DNA of 64,000 nucleotides from Roridomyces roridus (lineage: Eukaryota; Basidiomycota; Agaricomycetes; Agaricales; Mycenaceae): positions 186,001-250,000 of the forward strand of contig JARKIF010000006.1 of the NCBI GenBank assembly GCA_029378245.1, read 5' to 3'. A model generated the notes under the pieces. The model was given only the letters and a program-made list of their open reading frames with translations. It was not told the DNA's origin and searched no databases. How positions within the stretch are numbered: position 1 is the stretch's first letter; the number at the start of each line of letters is the position of its first letter. Shown piece after piece: positions 1 through 11,694 of this stretch. The position numbers were made by a program, and so were the translations under genes.

Positions 1-127
1 AAATGCTGGGTCCCCGAATGGAACGGAGCTTATCCCGGTACCCAATTTCCGCAGACGCACGCCAAGTGCTACCAAGCGCTGTCCAAGATGTGCACAAAAC
101 ACCCTATCCCGCACATTGATCAGCTGA

Positions 128-2074
128 TCAACTGTTCGCCCCCAAATGCCGTTCGGCATCATCGTCCATGAGCGGTGTCTGCTGATTCCACACCGATTGC
201 GTCGCTGTGGCGTCCTGCGATCGCATTTCAACGACCTCCCCCGTGGCTGCTCGACTGTTCTGAGCCTCTAAATCACCTCGGAACTCCGGCTCCTCTCCAA
301 CATCGACAAGCCTCTCGCGTATAAATGCTACAATCCCAGCACCCTTGGACCCGGGAAGGCCGCCTTCAGTACGTAAGGCGGGGAAATCTTGATTCCACTG
401 CCGGACTAGATCCTGTCTCTGGAAAATATGCGCGACACCGAGGGCGGAGAGGGGCCTCCTTCCTGTGAGAGTTGCATCAGTAAGTATTCCAATCACAAAG
501 ATACCGGGCAACTCACCAAAAGCGAAATATATGACATTCGCACCGAAGAAGAGCGCAAACACGCCGTTCAGGGCCGTCCAAAAACCACCAATTGTGGCGA
601 TACCAGACAGAGCAGTCGTGCTGACCGTATCCTCGTACACCGCCGTCAGATAGGTTGTTGGTTGAACCAATATGATGCTAGCGCTCCGCGAGCCGGGTCC
701 GGATATCGGGACGCTTGGTTGGAGACTCGTAATCTCGGGAGTGAAGATGGAGGCATGGGACTGTTCATCGATCAAATTTTGAATCCAGGGCGGAGAAGAG
801 ATGACATACCCGAGTAAAATCCCAAATCCTCGAACTGATGATTCTTTCTTCTGACCAGGCGAGGATACCCAAGAGATTGGAGCCCGGGAACAGCGCAGCG
901 AGGGGAAGCATTTCCGGTGTTCGTTCAGTCTGATTGCCTTGGTGCAGTGTAACGTATACCCCACCGAATACAGCTGCATCCGAGACTGAGATGTTTATTT
1001 TTGAGACGCCACCCCAGCCGAAGTGATAGGTTGCTGAGCTGCGGGCTCCAGTGTCCGAGAGATCTGAGTGATTCGGTTGAACTTCTCTGCAGCAGATCAC
1101 GAGACGTACATTGAAAGTTTCCGCCTCCGATGGAGTCGCAGACAAAGGGCAAACCGTAAATATCCACACCCTCGACGCTACCCCCACTCAATTGAATATC
1201 GGACGAACTTGCTGGATCAATCGCCTCCTAGAACGCGTGTGAGCACATGTATTCACAGTCCTTCCGACGCACCAAGAAAATCGAGATCCCACCGGCAGCG
1301 TCGGCAGGCTGAAACTCAAATGATCCCCGAACAATCTGCGAGTGTATCTCAGCCTCAACGGGGGCGATCACCACCGAATAAATCGTAAAGGCAGGTACGC
1401 CGAGGGCCAGGCAGCTGATCACCACTGCGCGCAAGATGATGATGATTTTAGATTCGCCTCTGCTCACCGCATTATTCAGCCATCGATATGACTGCGTTGT
1501 TATGTACTCACCGGACCAGTGGCCTGGCGATAGACCGGTTGAGGAATATTCGGGCGGTGGTATAGCGCGGGTAGGCATCGGCACAGCCCCCAAAGAACGA
1601 GAATCGTTGGTGCCAGAAAGGGTCGGGGCTTTTATGCATCGTTGCGACGCGGAAGGCAAAGCTGAGTACCAGCGGACCCAGAATTGAAGCGGATACAGGC
1701 ATGTAGACCGTGAAAAAGCTGAATGCTATGCGCAGCATTTCAGAGTTCGTAGAAAAGATTGAAGATTGGTTACAGACCGCCGATTTCAAGTGCAATGAGA
1801 AGCAGCTCGATCCACGCCCGGATATAGTTCTTCCATTTCATCAACCTGCCCCACATTTGTGAATCAAGTACAACCTCGTTCAGAGACCCACGTACGTGAA
1901 GAGATGATGAAAAAGCACCACGAGCCAGGCCGCGAATACAATTGAAATCGCCACGATCGAAGAACCTGGTGCAGGTATGAACCAAACAGCTACGACGCTG
2001 ACGATGCATGCGAGCAGGAGGAATCTCGTGGTGTACACCCTAGTTGCTGGGCTGAAGAGCATGGCGGAGAGCAT
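128..2074 (-). CDS. Multi-pass membrane protein of an Agaricomycete-type family (copy 1)
   Basis: I do not recognise a named function. The predicted start is the Met of MLSAMLFSP at 2074; the stop is at 128. Several hydrophobic segments are encoded by short exons, followed by a soluble extracellular-like part and a last membrane segment (GGFWTALNGVFALFFGANV) before a cytoplasmic tail rich in acidic residues. Introns can be placed at 463-516 (phase 1, between YFAFG and RRPLS) and around 770-815, with others upstream near 1820-1880 and 1450-1510. A paralogue lies at 12274-14537 and aligns exon by exon (shared RVATxxKS, FFGGCAD, RPLVR, RRPLSALGV). The paralogue lacks the 463-516 intron. The upstream exon boundaries are approximate. 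Confidence 0.7.
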
Positions 2075-2398
2075 GAAGGTGTGGAGGTGGATTTTGGCGC
2101 CACCGTTTCACAGCAACTAATGCAGTAACCTCATGCCTAACGTCGAAGAGCTGTGCGCTTTACTTACTTGTACATCAAGCAGATCATCTCCCGCTGTTGG
2201 CGACTTCAATCGTAGCAATTGTTGGCACTGCCGGGCGGTGATTTCATGTCCATCAGAAGATGCATTTTGGACAACCAGCGGTTATTACGCCCGATGAGAA
2301 TCTTGCACGAAGTCAGTATCGGCTCCCTTCGCCCAGTCTCTAGAGCCCACCTCGCCGGAGAAAAGCAGCTCCGCATCAGACATACAAATTGTGGCCGA

Positions 2399-3423
2399 TC
2401 AAACTTCAGCCTCTCTGCCGATACGCCCCTCGTCAAACTGCAACTCGTAAACCGTATACCCCACCCGCACAACAGCAGGGCCTAGAGCTGCCTTATCCAC
2501 TGTCCGTTTGATAGCAAGCACAACCGCCATAGTGTGGTTGATCGCCCCATTGCCGCACCATACCCCGCGGTTCTTCTGCGCGTCAGCGGCGGAGATTGTC
2601 AGTGAACGCAGGTTCGGAAGATTTGCTGTCGTCTCGAGGAGTAGATTCTGTGAAATCTATCATCAGCACACGAATTCGAAAAGTACGTAGAAGCAGGAAC
2701 TTCAAAGAGGGCGAGGGACTCACAACGACGTCATCAATATCCTCCTGTTCAGCTTCCACCTCAATCCCAATTCCCCTCAACATAACAATATGATCGCCGT
2801 GCATTCAAACGCAGGCTTCGACCCCGGAGGAACCCGACGCGTGCGCCCGGCATTGATGCTCACCCCCAGAATCTCAAGACGCGCAACCGCCGTATCACCT
2901 GGGCGTTGTGCACCCCGAACCCGAACCGACTCTCGTATCGACCTGCGGGGCAATAAAGTTCCAAGAGCGAGTCGGCGTGTTGCACGAGCGTTCCGGAATT
3001 GTAGAATGCGTCGGCGATGCCGTCGTTGGCTTCCCGACTCCCTCCGTCCTTGTACTCCAAGACCAACTTCCTCAACCCAGAATAAGAAGTGAGGTAGTCG
3101 AATAACTCGGGTGTGACGACGCTCGTGGTGATGTCTGCGAGCTTCACGCGCGCCGAGCGAAGGGTTCTCCACACCCCAGACCATAGCGGTACGTGGTGGC
3201 TCCTGAGGCGCAGGACGGTGAGATGCCCTGGTTGTGCGGCCACGACATCAGAAACAGCGTAATGGAGTGGGCGCTCCCCTGGTGCGTTCAACCGAGCGAA
3301 AAGACTCTGCGCTTGAACGGGTTTACTTCCAGTGATGTCCAGGTCGAACTCCTCCAGTGCCGGTAGCTCGGATAGGAAGTTACAGAATGCCTGATTTTGG
3401 AAGTGTGGATCCGTTTCGGCCAT
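2399..3423 (-). CDS. F-box-associated, leucine-rich hypothetical protein
   Basis: Three exons can be joined. The first starts at 3423 (MAETDPHFQ) and ends in LRVLRFW; a phase-2 intron (GTGAGC donor) leads to a short exon with GIGIEVEAEQEDIDDVV; a third exon starts with NLLLETTANLPNLRSL and ends at 2399-2401. The alternation of LxxLxxL segments resembles the C-terminal leucine-rich part of the large Agaricomycete F-box protein family, whose members usually recruit substrates to SCF ubiquitin ligases. No F-box is visible at the N-terminus, so either an upstream exon is missed or the gene is truncated. The family assignment is by general resemblance and is only moderately certain. Confidence 0.6.
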
Positions 3424-4461
3424 CTTCCACCCAGGAATTCGTGGTTGGTCGCAGTTTCAAACGAAAGAGACAGACTCGACTCACTCGACCGAGCGCACAT
3501 TGCTAATCCCACCGAGCGCCGAAGCCAACAATCTCCGTCCCTCCCTCTTCGATAGTATCGCACGCTCTTCGCTCTCCTCTTCCCGCGCAAGCTTGGTCTT
3601 GACAACAAGCCTCCGCGCACGTGCGTTCCACCCGGTGATACGACTGCGTATTTCGCACGCGTGAAATCTGGCTATTTAGCTGTTTTGATGCGCACACCAA
3701 TGCCTCTGTCAGGTGATATACAATAAGGGATAGGACTGAGCTCCGTGTCACTATTCGTGTATTAATGAGACAAGTACAAGTCATCAGTACACTACGCTTG
3801 GCTATTCGTTCAAGTGGTCGGTTGTAGTGACTCCAATAGGCGGTTCGCGGGGACTACTACTTGTGGAGATACCATACCCAAGGAGATATACCAAGCCCAG
3901 GTGTATTCAGAAATGAGCTAGACTAGCTACAGAGCAAAGACGAAGGTTGCGCGGACGCGCAGTACTATTATGGCAAGGTTCGCGGAGTACCTCGCGGACC
4001 GGTATAAGTTCATATATATGTATACAAACAGAGTGGCTCGTGTAGGCGAGTTGGAGGAAATACTACCATTCGTTCCGGTATTGAAGAGACACCCAGAAAG
4101 GAGATGACAAGTGGGCGAGTCGAACTCGCGCAGGCACACTAGTATGATTGAGAACTGATCCGAGTACGATCATGATCATGGAAAGCGGCGGAGTCGCGGC
4201 AGACGATCAGAGCGATGATCGCGTCTGACAGAATATGCCAGGAGTAAGCCTTGAATGACGAAGATGGCGGACCGAGGTTATTTATGGACCTGGGTCGAGG
4301 GCTATAGTCATAATGAGCGCTGGCTCAGCAAGAGAGTGTAATGAAACGACGGAATCAAATTACCAGGCCAATCGGCTCGAATGCCAAGACGGCATGACCA
4401 CCGATCAGACGGGCCAAGCAGCGACATAAGCAGCAGAACCACGCGAAGCGGTTCGAGGGGA
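3424..4461. other. Gene-free, transposon-like stretch
   Basis: No convincing open frame. There is a possible LTR end (GGAGATGACA to 4107) followed two bases later by TGGGCGAGTCGAACTCGC at 4110, which resembles a tRNA-complementary primer binding site. A matching TGTCA start near 3706 is possible but unproven. The stretch is best read as decayed retroelement sequence. Confidence 0.35.
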
Positions 4462-4876
4462 TGTAATATAGGTGACAGGACACCTAGGGTTATAGGGAAA
4501 GTACGGATATAGGGACGGCAGGTGCGTAATAGTAGTTATATCATCAGATCAGTAGGGAGTAGTATATAAGGCCTGTAGATCCCGCCCTTGCAGCATTGCA
4601 TTGTACGCCTTCTTGCCTGGACATTGGGTCGAAGCTTGATCTGTGGTTATAGTGCAGTCTTGTGACTTCCGCGGAGATTTGTTGTATCATTTCTCTTAGC
4701 TTAGACGCAATATCAAAGGTACCCGAGCCCTGGTTCAACTTGGGTCAGCTATAGTAACATACTTAAGGGGTAGTGGGTTGCCCTCTGTGCTATAGTTCCT
4801 CTTCGTGTTGTATCGAAGTTGTATTGGTGTTTGGATATTGTGTGTTTCGGTCAATAAAATATAAAACCTTTTAACA
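4462..4876. repeat. Putative solo or orphan LTR
   Basis: The segment starts TGTAATATAGG and ends CTTTTAACA. It contains a TATA-like TATATAAGG near 4563 and an AATAAAA signal near 4855, in the order expected of an LTR. It is preceded by a purine run (GAGGGGA) that could be a polypurine tract. There is no matching target-site duplication and no second copy in the window, so this is tentative. Confidence 0.35.
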
Positions 4877-5977
4877 TCGTAATCTCGTGTTCGTTGTGAG
4901 CAGTCTACAAACCAGTCAAGAGATTCCTCTTAGTTCAAAGACATTTGAACTTGGTGTGAACCCTCGAGAATCAACCTACAAGCTTCCGAGAACCAAACCG
5001 CGGAGTATCAGTCTTATCTGTATACTTCAGACGACCCCGAACTCAACCGTTAGGTGTCAGCGTGCTAGTCAAGGAATTGTGTGTGTGTTGTGTGTGTTGT
5101 GTGGTTAGTGTGTTGTGGAGTTGTATCGCTTCGCGGTCTACTTCTAGGACATTACCTACTTGAGCTATCTACTATACACTAGTGCGCGTGACGCTGCATA
5201 TCAATGGCATTGTATATTACAATGGCCTTATTTACGTTCCGCGTAGCACAGAACTTAGAAATAAAATTATTGGACTCCACCACGACCCGGCAATCGCGGG
5301 ACACCCCGGAGGGAACCGGACCCAGGAACTCGTTGAACGAAATTACTGGTGGCCGAAACTCGGCAACAATGTTTCCGAGTATGTAAAATCGTGTGAAGCG
5401 TGTCAGAGGTCACGGGTCCGAATCCCCCCCCACTTTCCCCCACTTTCCTCTCAGTTCACTACCCCCACTGTACTACCTTACCACCAATAATCACTAATTT
5501 GCACGCTTGCATCCGCTTGTCGCGTGAAACGTTCATCGGTGCCGATCCTTTGATCTCTTCATAATAATCCAAAACCGGTCTCACCCGCCATCCCCGAACT
5601 CATAGTTGGTTTGGTCTGCCTACTAGGAATCGATTCATTCCGCCGACAACGCGATCGTGTGGTTAGATACCATGGGATACCCCGAAAGATCATCTTGGAT
5701 CGGGATCCGAGATATGTAGGAGGCTTTATGCGGGAGCTCAATAAGATCCTGGGAATCGAAATGAACCCGAGTACGGCACACCATCCGATAACCGACGGGC
5801 AGACGGAACGGATGAACCAGGAGATTGAGAAATATCTCCGAATATTTATCAACTACCACCAGACAGACTGGGCCGAGTGGCTCTCCCTAGCGGAGTTCTG
5901 TTACAACGACAAGGCCAGTTCGGCAACGAAAGTCTCGCCGTTCTATTTAAATACCGGTTATCACCCTTGGAAAGGGA

Positions 5978-5985
5978 TCGAGAAC
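5978..5985. repeat. Target-site duplication, left copy (8 bp)
   Basis: TCGAGAAC, repeated at 7697-7704 directly flanking the 5986-7696 insertion. Confidence 0.9.
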
Positions 5986-7696
5986 TAAGGAGAGGCACGA
6001 GTATCGAGTGCCACGAATATTCGTGCCATTCCATTCGCGAATACGAGTATTCATATTCGCGAGTGATGGTGGCGGTGCTATTCGTGCGAATGCGAATACT
6101 GGTGAAATGGTGCACTAGGGTGCGGCCGTGAAATAGAAACTCTGAGTAGTATCGAATGTAGTGAGATAACTCAACCACAAACTCAACCACTAATCAATCT
6201 AAATCTCAACCAATCCAATGCTCGTGTGTGTGTGTTCGGGGTAGTAGGACAGGCGTCTCGTCCGTCAAAACCTCGGTACAACGTCAAAGGTAACTCTCGG
6301 GGGTTCAAGCTCGTCGTGTCCGAACGCGCAGTCTCAAGCTAACTAGCCGGGGCTCAGTCAAACTCTGGTCTCTAGGTTGTGTTCTGAGCAATTTATTGTC
6401 CGCACTGGTCTCACAGATTGGAGGGGTAAAATCTACTACTGTACATGCTGTTTTGCTATGGCTTTTATACATTTTGCGGACTGAAGAATATATATGGTAT
6501 CTGTGATGCCAAGGCCTCGTCTGGCCAATGGCATAGCTCTCATTCCTCTTTCTGATCAGTTCGTCAGGATTGCGTGCTTGATGCCTCAGTCAGCCGTCGA
6601 TCCTCACGTGCTGCCGGAAGTTCCAGAACGCTCCATCGGTTTATCTCTTTCCCTCTCAGACTGGCCGGAGGTTTCCTTCTGCCTTAGATGCCTGAACCAG
6701 TCTGCCGGGGGCTTGCTAGGCAGGTAATCGACCCACCCGAACCTCATCATCAAAGGTTGTCTCGGTTGGCTTCTGAGCCGGTGATGCCGGAGGTCGGCAC
6801 TCTCGGCTTGTTGAACTTCTCTTCTTCTCTATCTCTGGTCTGTCATCGGCCGGCGTTTAATGACTTGCGGCACCCTCGGATGTGCCTGGATGATAAGGTA
6901 ATTCATCCTTCGTAAGAACTGATCTCCTTGGGTTCGACTCCCGGGGAGTACGATTCGAGTATGTCTCTGGTTGGTAAGTGGGACGGGCAGTCCCTTCTAT
7001 CCTCTTGATCACTCTCGGGCAATGGTACACAGTCGTCAGCTAATTCCCAGAGCCCTCAAGTCTAATACGCTGCCCCGAGGCGGACACGTACCCTCAATGT
7101 TATAATTATGCCTCACTAGTCCCGGGACTTGGTTGTAAGCTGGAATCACGAAAACGCGTGAATTCCCCGCGTGTAAAAATACACTGCTTATCACTGGTTT
7201 CTGGAAAAGTTGCTACTCGCGAATATTCGTTGGGCTACCGTAAGTTGTCGGAACAGACCCAGAAAGGAAATTTGATAATCGGGAGATCGCGGCATCATTC
7301 GGCATGCCGGCACTTGGCAATCACTCCGTAATGTATGTCAATTCTGATACAAGATTCCATTCAAAATCAGTCAATGATGTGTTCACTGCCTGTGAACACT
7401 TGCATTCACCTTTGATAGACACTTCATTGAATGATGGATGAGTTGAGAAACACCAGTTCTCAGTCGACTCTTAGCCAAGTCATTGGAATTACACCTTCTA
7501 AAGCTAGTATGTTGATTCTGCACCACAAAAGAGCAATCAGGCTGACTGATGAAAATACTTGCCGCTCGCGAATACTCGCGAATATTGCTTACTAATCCAC
7601 GAATATTCGCCATCAATACTCGTACGAATGCGAATATCATTTTTCGAACTTTCGTGAATATTCGTACTCGCGAATGTATACTCGTGCCTCTCCTTA
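5986..7696. mobile_element. Non-autonomous hAT-like element, 1711 bp, inside Ty3 integrase
   Basis: Perfect 19-bp terminal inverted repeats (TAAGGAGAGGCACGAGTAT at the left, its reverse complement at the right) and a perfect 8-bp target duplication define the ends. Eight-base duplications are the hallmark of hAT transposition. No transposase-like frame is present. Both ends carry many copies of the palindrome-like CGAATATTCG/CGAATACTCG motif (6009-6100 and 7205-7675), as expected of subterminal transposase binding sites. Setting the element and one duplication aside rejoins the integrase frame exactly. Confidence 0.88.
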
Positions 7697-8431
7697 TCGA
7701 GAACGCGGTAGAGACAAGGAATGAGGCTGCCGAGGAGTTCGGCAAGAAAATGAAGAAAATCCGCGATGAGGCCACCGCGGCATTAGAGAAAACACAAAAA
7801 ACAATGGAAAAATCATATAATCTACGACGGCGACCAGCGCCGGTATTTAAAAAGGGAGACAAGGTCTGGGTCGACGCAACGAACATCCAGACGGATAGAC
7901 CCTCGAAGAAGCTGGGAGATAGGAGGCTCGGACCGTACGAGGTCCTGGAGAAAGTCGGAGCATCTTCCTATAGGTTGAAATTGCCGAGCATGGACAAGTC
8001 ACATCCGGTGTTCAACGAGGTGATTCTCACACCGTATACGGAACCACCCGAGGATCGAAGGGAGAAACGGCCGCTGCCGAAAATCATATCCGGCGAAGAG
8101 GAATACGAGGTGGAGGAGATGCTGAAACACCGCAAGATGGGACGCGGGTTTCAATATTTAATAAAGTGGAAGAACTATCCGATGGGAGAAAGGACGTGGG
8201 AACCATCGCGCAACTTGACGCATGCAAAGAAGCTGTTGGACAAATATAACAGGGAACACAGCATTGATGTCAGGACGCTACCCACGCTCCCGGCTGGATA
8301 TTGGGACGGTGAATGCAAAAGATTCGTCCCAAAGGAGGAGTCCCAACAATACTCAAAGAAGAAATTATTTATTCCCGATGAGAATTGGTTTGTCGACATC
8401 GACGAGGACGTCGATCCGAGAGAGGGGGTAA

Positions 8432-8907
8432 TGTCACGCGCTGACCTATTTGCGCACGTGACAACGCCAAATAAACCCGATATACATTGGCGCCGTACAG
8501 CGTTAAACTCATGGGAACCCCGTCTTGATCGGATTGAGGAAGAAGCCGAGGAAGACATTATTTAAAAGACGTGGGACAGTTTCATATTTATGAACGACAG
8601 CGTGGATGAGGGAAGGAGTTTTCGATCAGTGAAGTGTCAGATCATGACAGGCTTCTATGAAGAACACGGTGTAGACACGACAATAGGAGACGACAAAGGT
8701 GCAGGAAAATAGTGCATGTCGGAAGCCAGGACAATTAGTGTAGCATCGTAGATCTATTCCTCATAGTATAAAAGCAGTAGCTAGTCGTCGTATTCTGTAC
8801 CCTCTCCTAGACTTTTATTCAGTTCATTTTACGAGCTTTAGTAGCGCACTACCCAATCCACAGCATCTTACCGCTGTTGGACGCGTGAAACAAGTCTTGT
8901 CGTGACA
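8432..8907 (+). repeat. 3-prime LTR of the Ty3/gypsy element
   Basis: It begins TGTCACG and ends CGTGACA, a 7-bp terminal inverted repeat, giving 476 bp. It is immediately preceded by the purine tract GAGAGAGGGGG at 8419-8429. A TATAAAAG box lies near 8768. The pol frame continues about 134 bp into the LTR. No 5-prime LTR copy is present in the window. Confidence 0.8.
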
Positions 8908-9480
8908 ACCATGCTGAGCTGCCGCTCCCTCTTTGCCCAGTTCCATCCCTTTCACCCTCCTTGCATCCTATCAGTCTCTCTTAACGCCCGTTGCCGTGTA
9001 GGCATCCCATGCATCATCGACAACCGAGTTGAGTTGATGTCTTTGACCGATTGAGAGCTCCGATAAGACATAAATGGCTCTCAACGGCATGAAGATGAGG
9101 AAGTGAAGGAGAGCGGAAGAGGGAGAAGAGAGAATGAGACGAAAGGAGATAAATTGCGGGTAGGGAACAACAATGTAGACACTCAATGATTATCCCCATA
9201 GGCGCCGCCTGACCAACCCATCTGACGGTCGAAGAGAGAGTCGCTGGCTTCGATCGAGCCCCTGTATTGGAAAAACAGACTGAAAGCGCGCAGGGGAAGC
9301 GCATGCAGGTGATGGAGGTACTGGGGTAGCTGCGGAGGGAACTGGGTGGAGGCGTGCAGGGGTGAGGCAGAGGGTGCGTAGGTAGGCATGGGAACAATGA
9401 CCCACCTGAGAGCGATGCAGACGCGCTCGTTCGCGAGCTCCAGTCCATGATATTGTGAAGCTCGCGATGGCAGCCTCCGG
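8908..9480. other. Intergenic stretch without a supported gene
   Basis: Low-complexity CT-rich and GA-rich sequence. The open frames here show no recognisable domain, splice structure or paralogue, and I see no feature. Confidence 0.5.
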
Positions 9481-10110
9481 CGAGCTGCGGTGTGGGCGAC
9501 GGGAAGCGCCAGCAGCGCACTCGGACGCACCTTCACTGCAGTGGTGGTGAGTGACAGCGCCCTTGAGCGCAAGTGTCGTGTATCATCTGTATTGTCCCAA
9601 CGGGTGCGGAGACAAATGGGATCGGAGGTGCCGGGGGTGCTGTAGGACAGACGTGGTGGCTCAACAGCATAGCAGTCGACGAGAACGCCACGATCGTGAA
9701 GATCCTTTTGAGGTCAGGATGTCGAGGGCGTGCCGCGTGCAAGGCAAACGTGGTGCGGGTAGTAGGGAACGGAGGTGCCGTGCACGCTTGGCGTAGGCAA
9801 GAGTGTGCATTCGATATGGACGACAACATCTCAAAGGCATTTTTGGCAAAGTCGGGATGCGGAGGTGGTTCGAAAGGCAGCCATGAACGGGGCGCCGGTA
9901 GCAGCGAGGAACAGAGGTGGCGCGATCAAAAAGTCGCGCTCGACAGGAACGCCAACGTTGTAAACACTTTTTCGGGTTAATTAGGTCGGGGAGGCTTGGA
10001 AGGCAGCCCGAACGGGGTGCGGATGACAAGCAGAAGGCGACGAGGAGGAACGGAGGTGGTGGCATCAACGGAGCTCGTTCAGCGGCTTGAGGGAGCCTTA
10101 GACGGCGAGG
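9480..10110. repeat. Degenerate tandem repeat, about 135-145 bp period
   Basis: At least three diverged copies can be aligned by recurring blocks: a CGGAGGTG block near 9624, 9768, 9912 and 10048; GACGAGAACGCCACGATCGT / GACAGGAACGCCAACGTTGT blocks; and GGCAGCC..GAACGGGG blocks. The open frames on both strands reflect this repetition and are not credible genes. Confidence 0.6.
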
Positions 10111-10500
10111 GGATGCTTTGAGGGCGTACCACAGGCAATGGCAAAGCATTGCGATGCGTGTATTGGCGGTGGTGCGTCAGAGCGTCGAGGACGGTGGTGG
10201 TGTGGTGGCAAGAGAAGCTTCCCAATTGGGAACACTTGATCCGCGCTGTCTTCGGAGGTCGTAGCCAGGGCCTGTTAGATACGCTTCGAGTCAACGATTT
10301 AAGGTACCTACTCGGTCCCGAAGGTACGCGAACGTAGCTTCCTTAGGTGTGATCTCACCCCACTTTGTCAGTCTGAATGCAGTAGTAGCAGCAAAAGCAA
10401 CACCTCCTGTTATCATCCCCAGCTTGTTGTGGCCACGGGAATCACAAACTTCGCCAGGCTCAACCTACAGACTCGGATTGCCATGCACCCGCAATGGCCC

Positions 10501-11371
10501 TCAAAAGCAGGTACAGGTATAGTCTCTTTTATCTGGGAAAGTGGATCTCCATCCATCCTCTAGGCGGAGGAGATCTTTAAGTCGCTTCCACGCGTTAGGT
10601 ACAGGGTCATCAATTCCGGAGTTACGGTCTCGCCCCTCTTCCACAAAATTCCAGTCACCTAGTGAGTCATTGGGTAGTGGGATCAAGGGGTACCAAAGAT
10701 AAGAGTTCAGTACATCACCTCGAATTTTTTATTTCAGCCAAATTGGCTGACCCTCCCCCCCTCCATAAAAGGAAATTTCCTTTTTGGGATGCATCAAATC
10801 AGCTTATTTGGGGTATTTCAGCCCTCCTGCTTGCTGTAAATGCTTCCAAATGGCTTCTAAATGCATTCCCTTAGCTCTGGACCCCAAGATCGGGGTTTTG
10901 CGCTGAAATTCTGAGTTGACAAGGGTCCCTCGTGTCCGGAGCACGTGACTATCTGGACACGTGATCGAATCGGGACCATGTACTGGAAAAATCGAGAAAC
11001 TCCACTGGGACTCTGTTCAGTGGTCTAGCTAAACAAACAGAGCCTTCCCAGTGTTCTGCAGAATTTGGTACAAAACCTTTTTCTCAGCCCTCGGAGGGAC
11101 CCCCCTCCCCCCTCCTATAATAGGCAATTTCTTATCTTTGACACCCCTTGAGTGGGATGTCTTTATTCTTTGCCCAGATTTCCCATAGTTGGATCCACAA
11201 CATGGTTCGTTCTTTTTGGGTATTTGGTGCATACACATTCAATATAACCTTAGGGTCTGCTCCCTTTATAGGTACAACTATAAGAAGTGCGCGGCCAGGT
11301 ATCAGCTCATATTTCACCACATTTTCAGTATCAACCAGGGCTTTGTTGAGTATGAAGGCAACCCCTGCCAC
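10501..11371 (-). pseudogene. LINE endonuclease (EEP) fragment interrupted by a MITE
   Basis: On the minus strand, 11371-11159 encodes the start of an endonuclease/exonuclease/phosphatase domain typical of non-LTR retrotransposons (VAGVAFILNK, NVYAPN, WAKNKDIPL). After the MITE at 10684-11150 the frame continues with LGDWNFVE and DRNSGIDDP down to 10501. The GDWN motif holds the catalytic Asp/Asn of the fold. The upstream catalytic residues, the C-terminal SDH and the reverse transcriptase are missing, and a stop lies just upstream, so it is a dead fragment. Confidence 0.8.
10684..11150. mobile_element. hAT-like MITE, 467 bp, inside the LINE endonuclease
   Basis: Ends are CAAGGGGTACCAAAGATAAG (left) and the reverse complement of CAAGGGGTGTCAAAGATAAG (right): 20-bp inverted repeats with two mismatches. 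An exact 8-bp duplication AGTGGGAT lies at 10676-10683 and 11151-11158. No coding capacity. Removing it with one duplication restores the frame through DIPLP. Confidence 0.88.
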
Positions 11372-11694
11372 AGCGTTGGGCTTCTCGGGGTCAGCTCAGG
11401 GATAGTCATTGTGGAAGGGTGGACGTAGAGAGGGAAAATGTCGGCGGTGACCGCACAGCCTTGGGAGTGAATTGTGCCGTCATAAGGACGGACGCGGTGC
11501 GGCAGTGCTGCCCTATCCAGGCAAGAGATTCAGGCGGCGGTTCAAGGTGGGCAAGGTCTCCAGTGTCCCGGTGGTGCACACAGCATGTGGTGGTGAAAGG
11601 AGAGTGAGTGTGATGGCATCACGCCAAAGTTGATCCGCGGAGAGTAGAATATCGCCTTCAGTTATGAATTCGAGCACTTATCATACATTGCTCG

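Larger units (their letters stand above)
5182..8565 (+). pseudogene. Ty3/gypsy (chromovirus-type) integrase remnant, split by a hAT-like element
   Basis: This is the 3-prime part of a Ty3/gypsy pol gene. 5182-5490 encodes the H2C2 zinc-binding region of integrase (HHDPAIAGHPGG then CEACQ). 5611-5985 encodes the second half of the catalytic core (DRDPRYVGGF and TERMNQEIE, i.e. the second Asp and the Glu). After an insertion at 5986-7696, the frame resumes at about 7697 with the integrase C-terminal region and a chromodomain (YLIKWKNY, about 8155-8245), ending at 8565. Gag, protease, reverse transcriptase and RNase H are absent, and the core segment with the first Asp is scrambled between 5490 and 5611, so the copy is dead. 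Chromodomains in this clade guide integration to heterochromatin (established knowledge). Confidence 0.88.

Noticed and set aside
4110..4127. Primer-binding-site-like sequence after a possible LTR end
   Set aside because: Suggestive, but the matching LTR start and partner LTR cannot be shown, so it is not listed as a separate element.
9014..9829. Long minus-strand open frames rich in Pro, Ser and Arg
   Set aside because: They lie in compositionally skewed or tandemly repeated DNA, have no domain or paralogue, and overlap each other in several frames.
10300..10415. Short minus-strand peptide-like stretch (TAFRLTKWGEIT)
   Set aside because: Too short, no start context and no splice partner; left as unannotated LINE-flank sequence.
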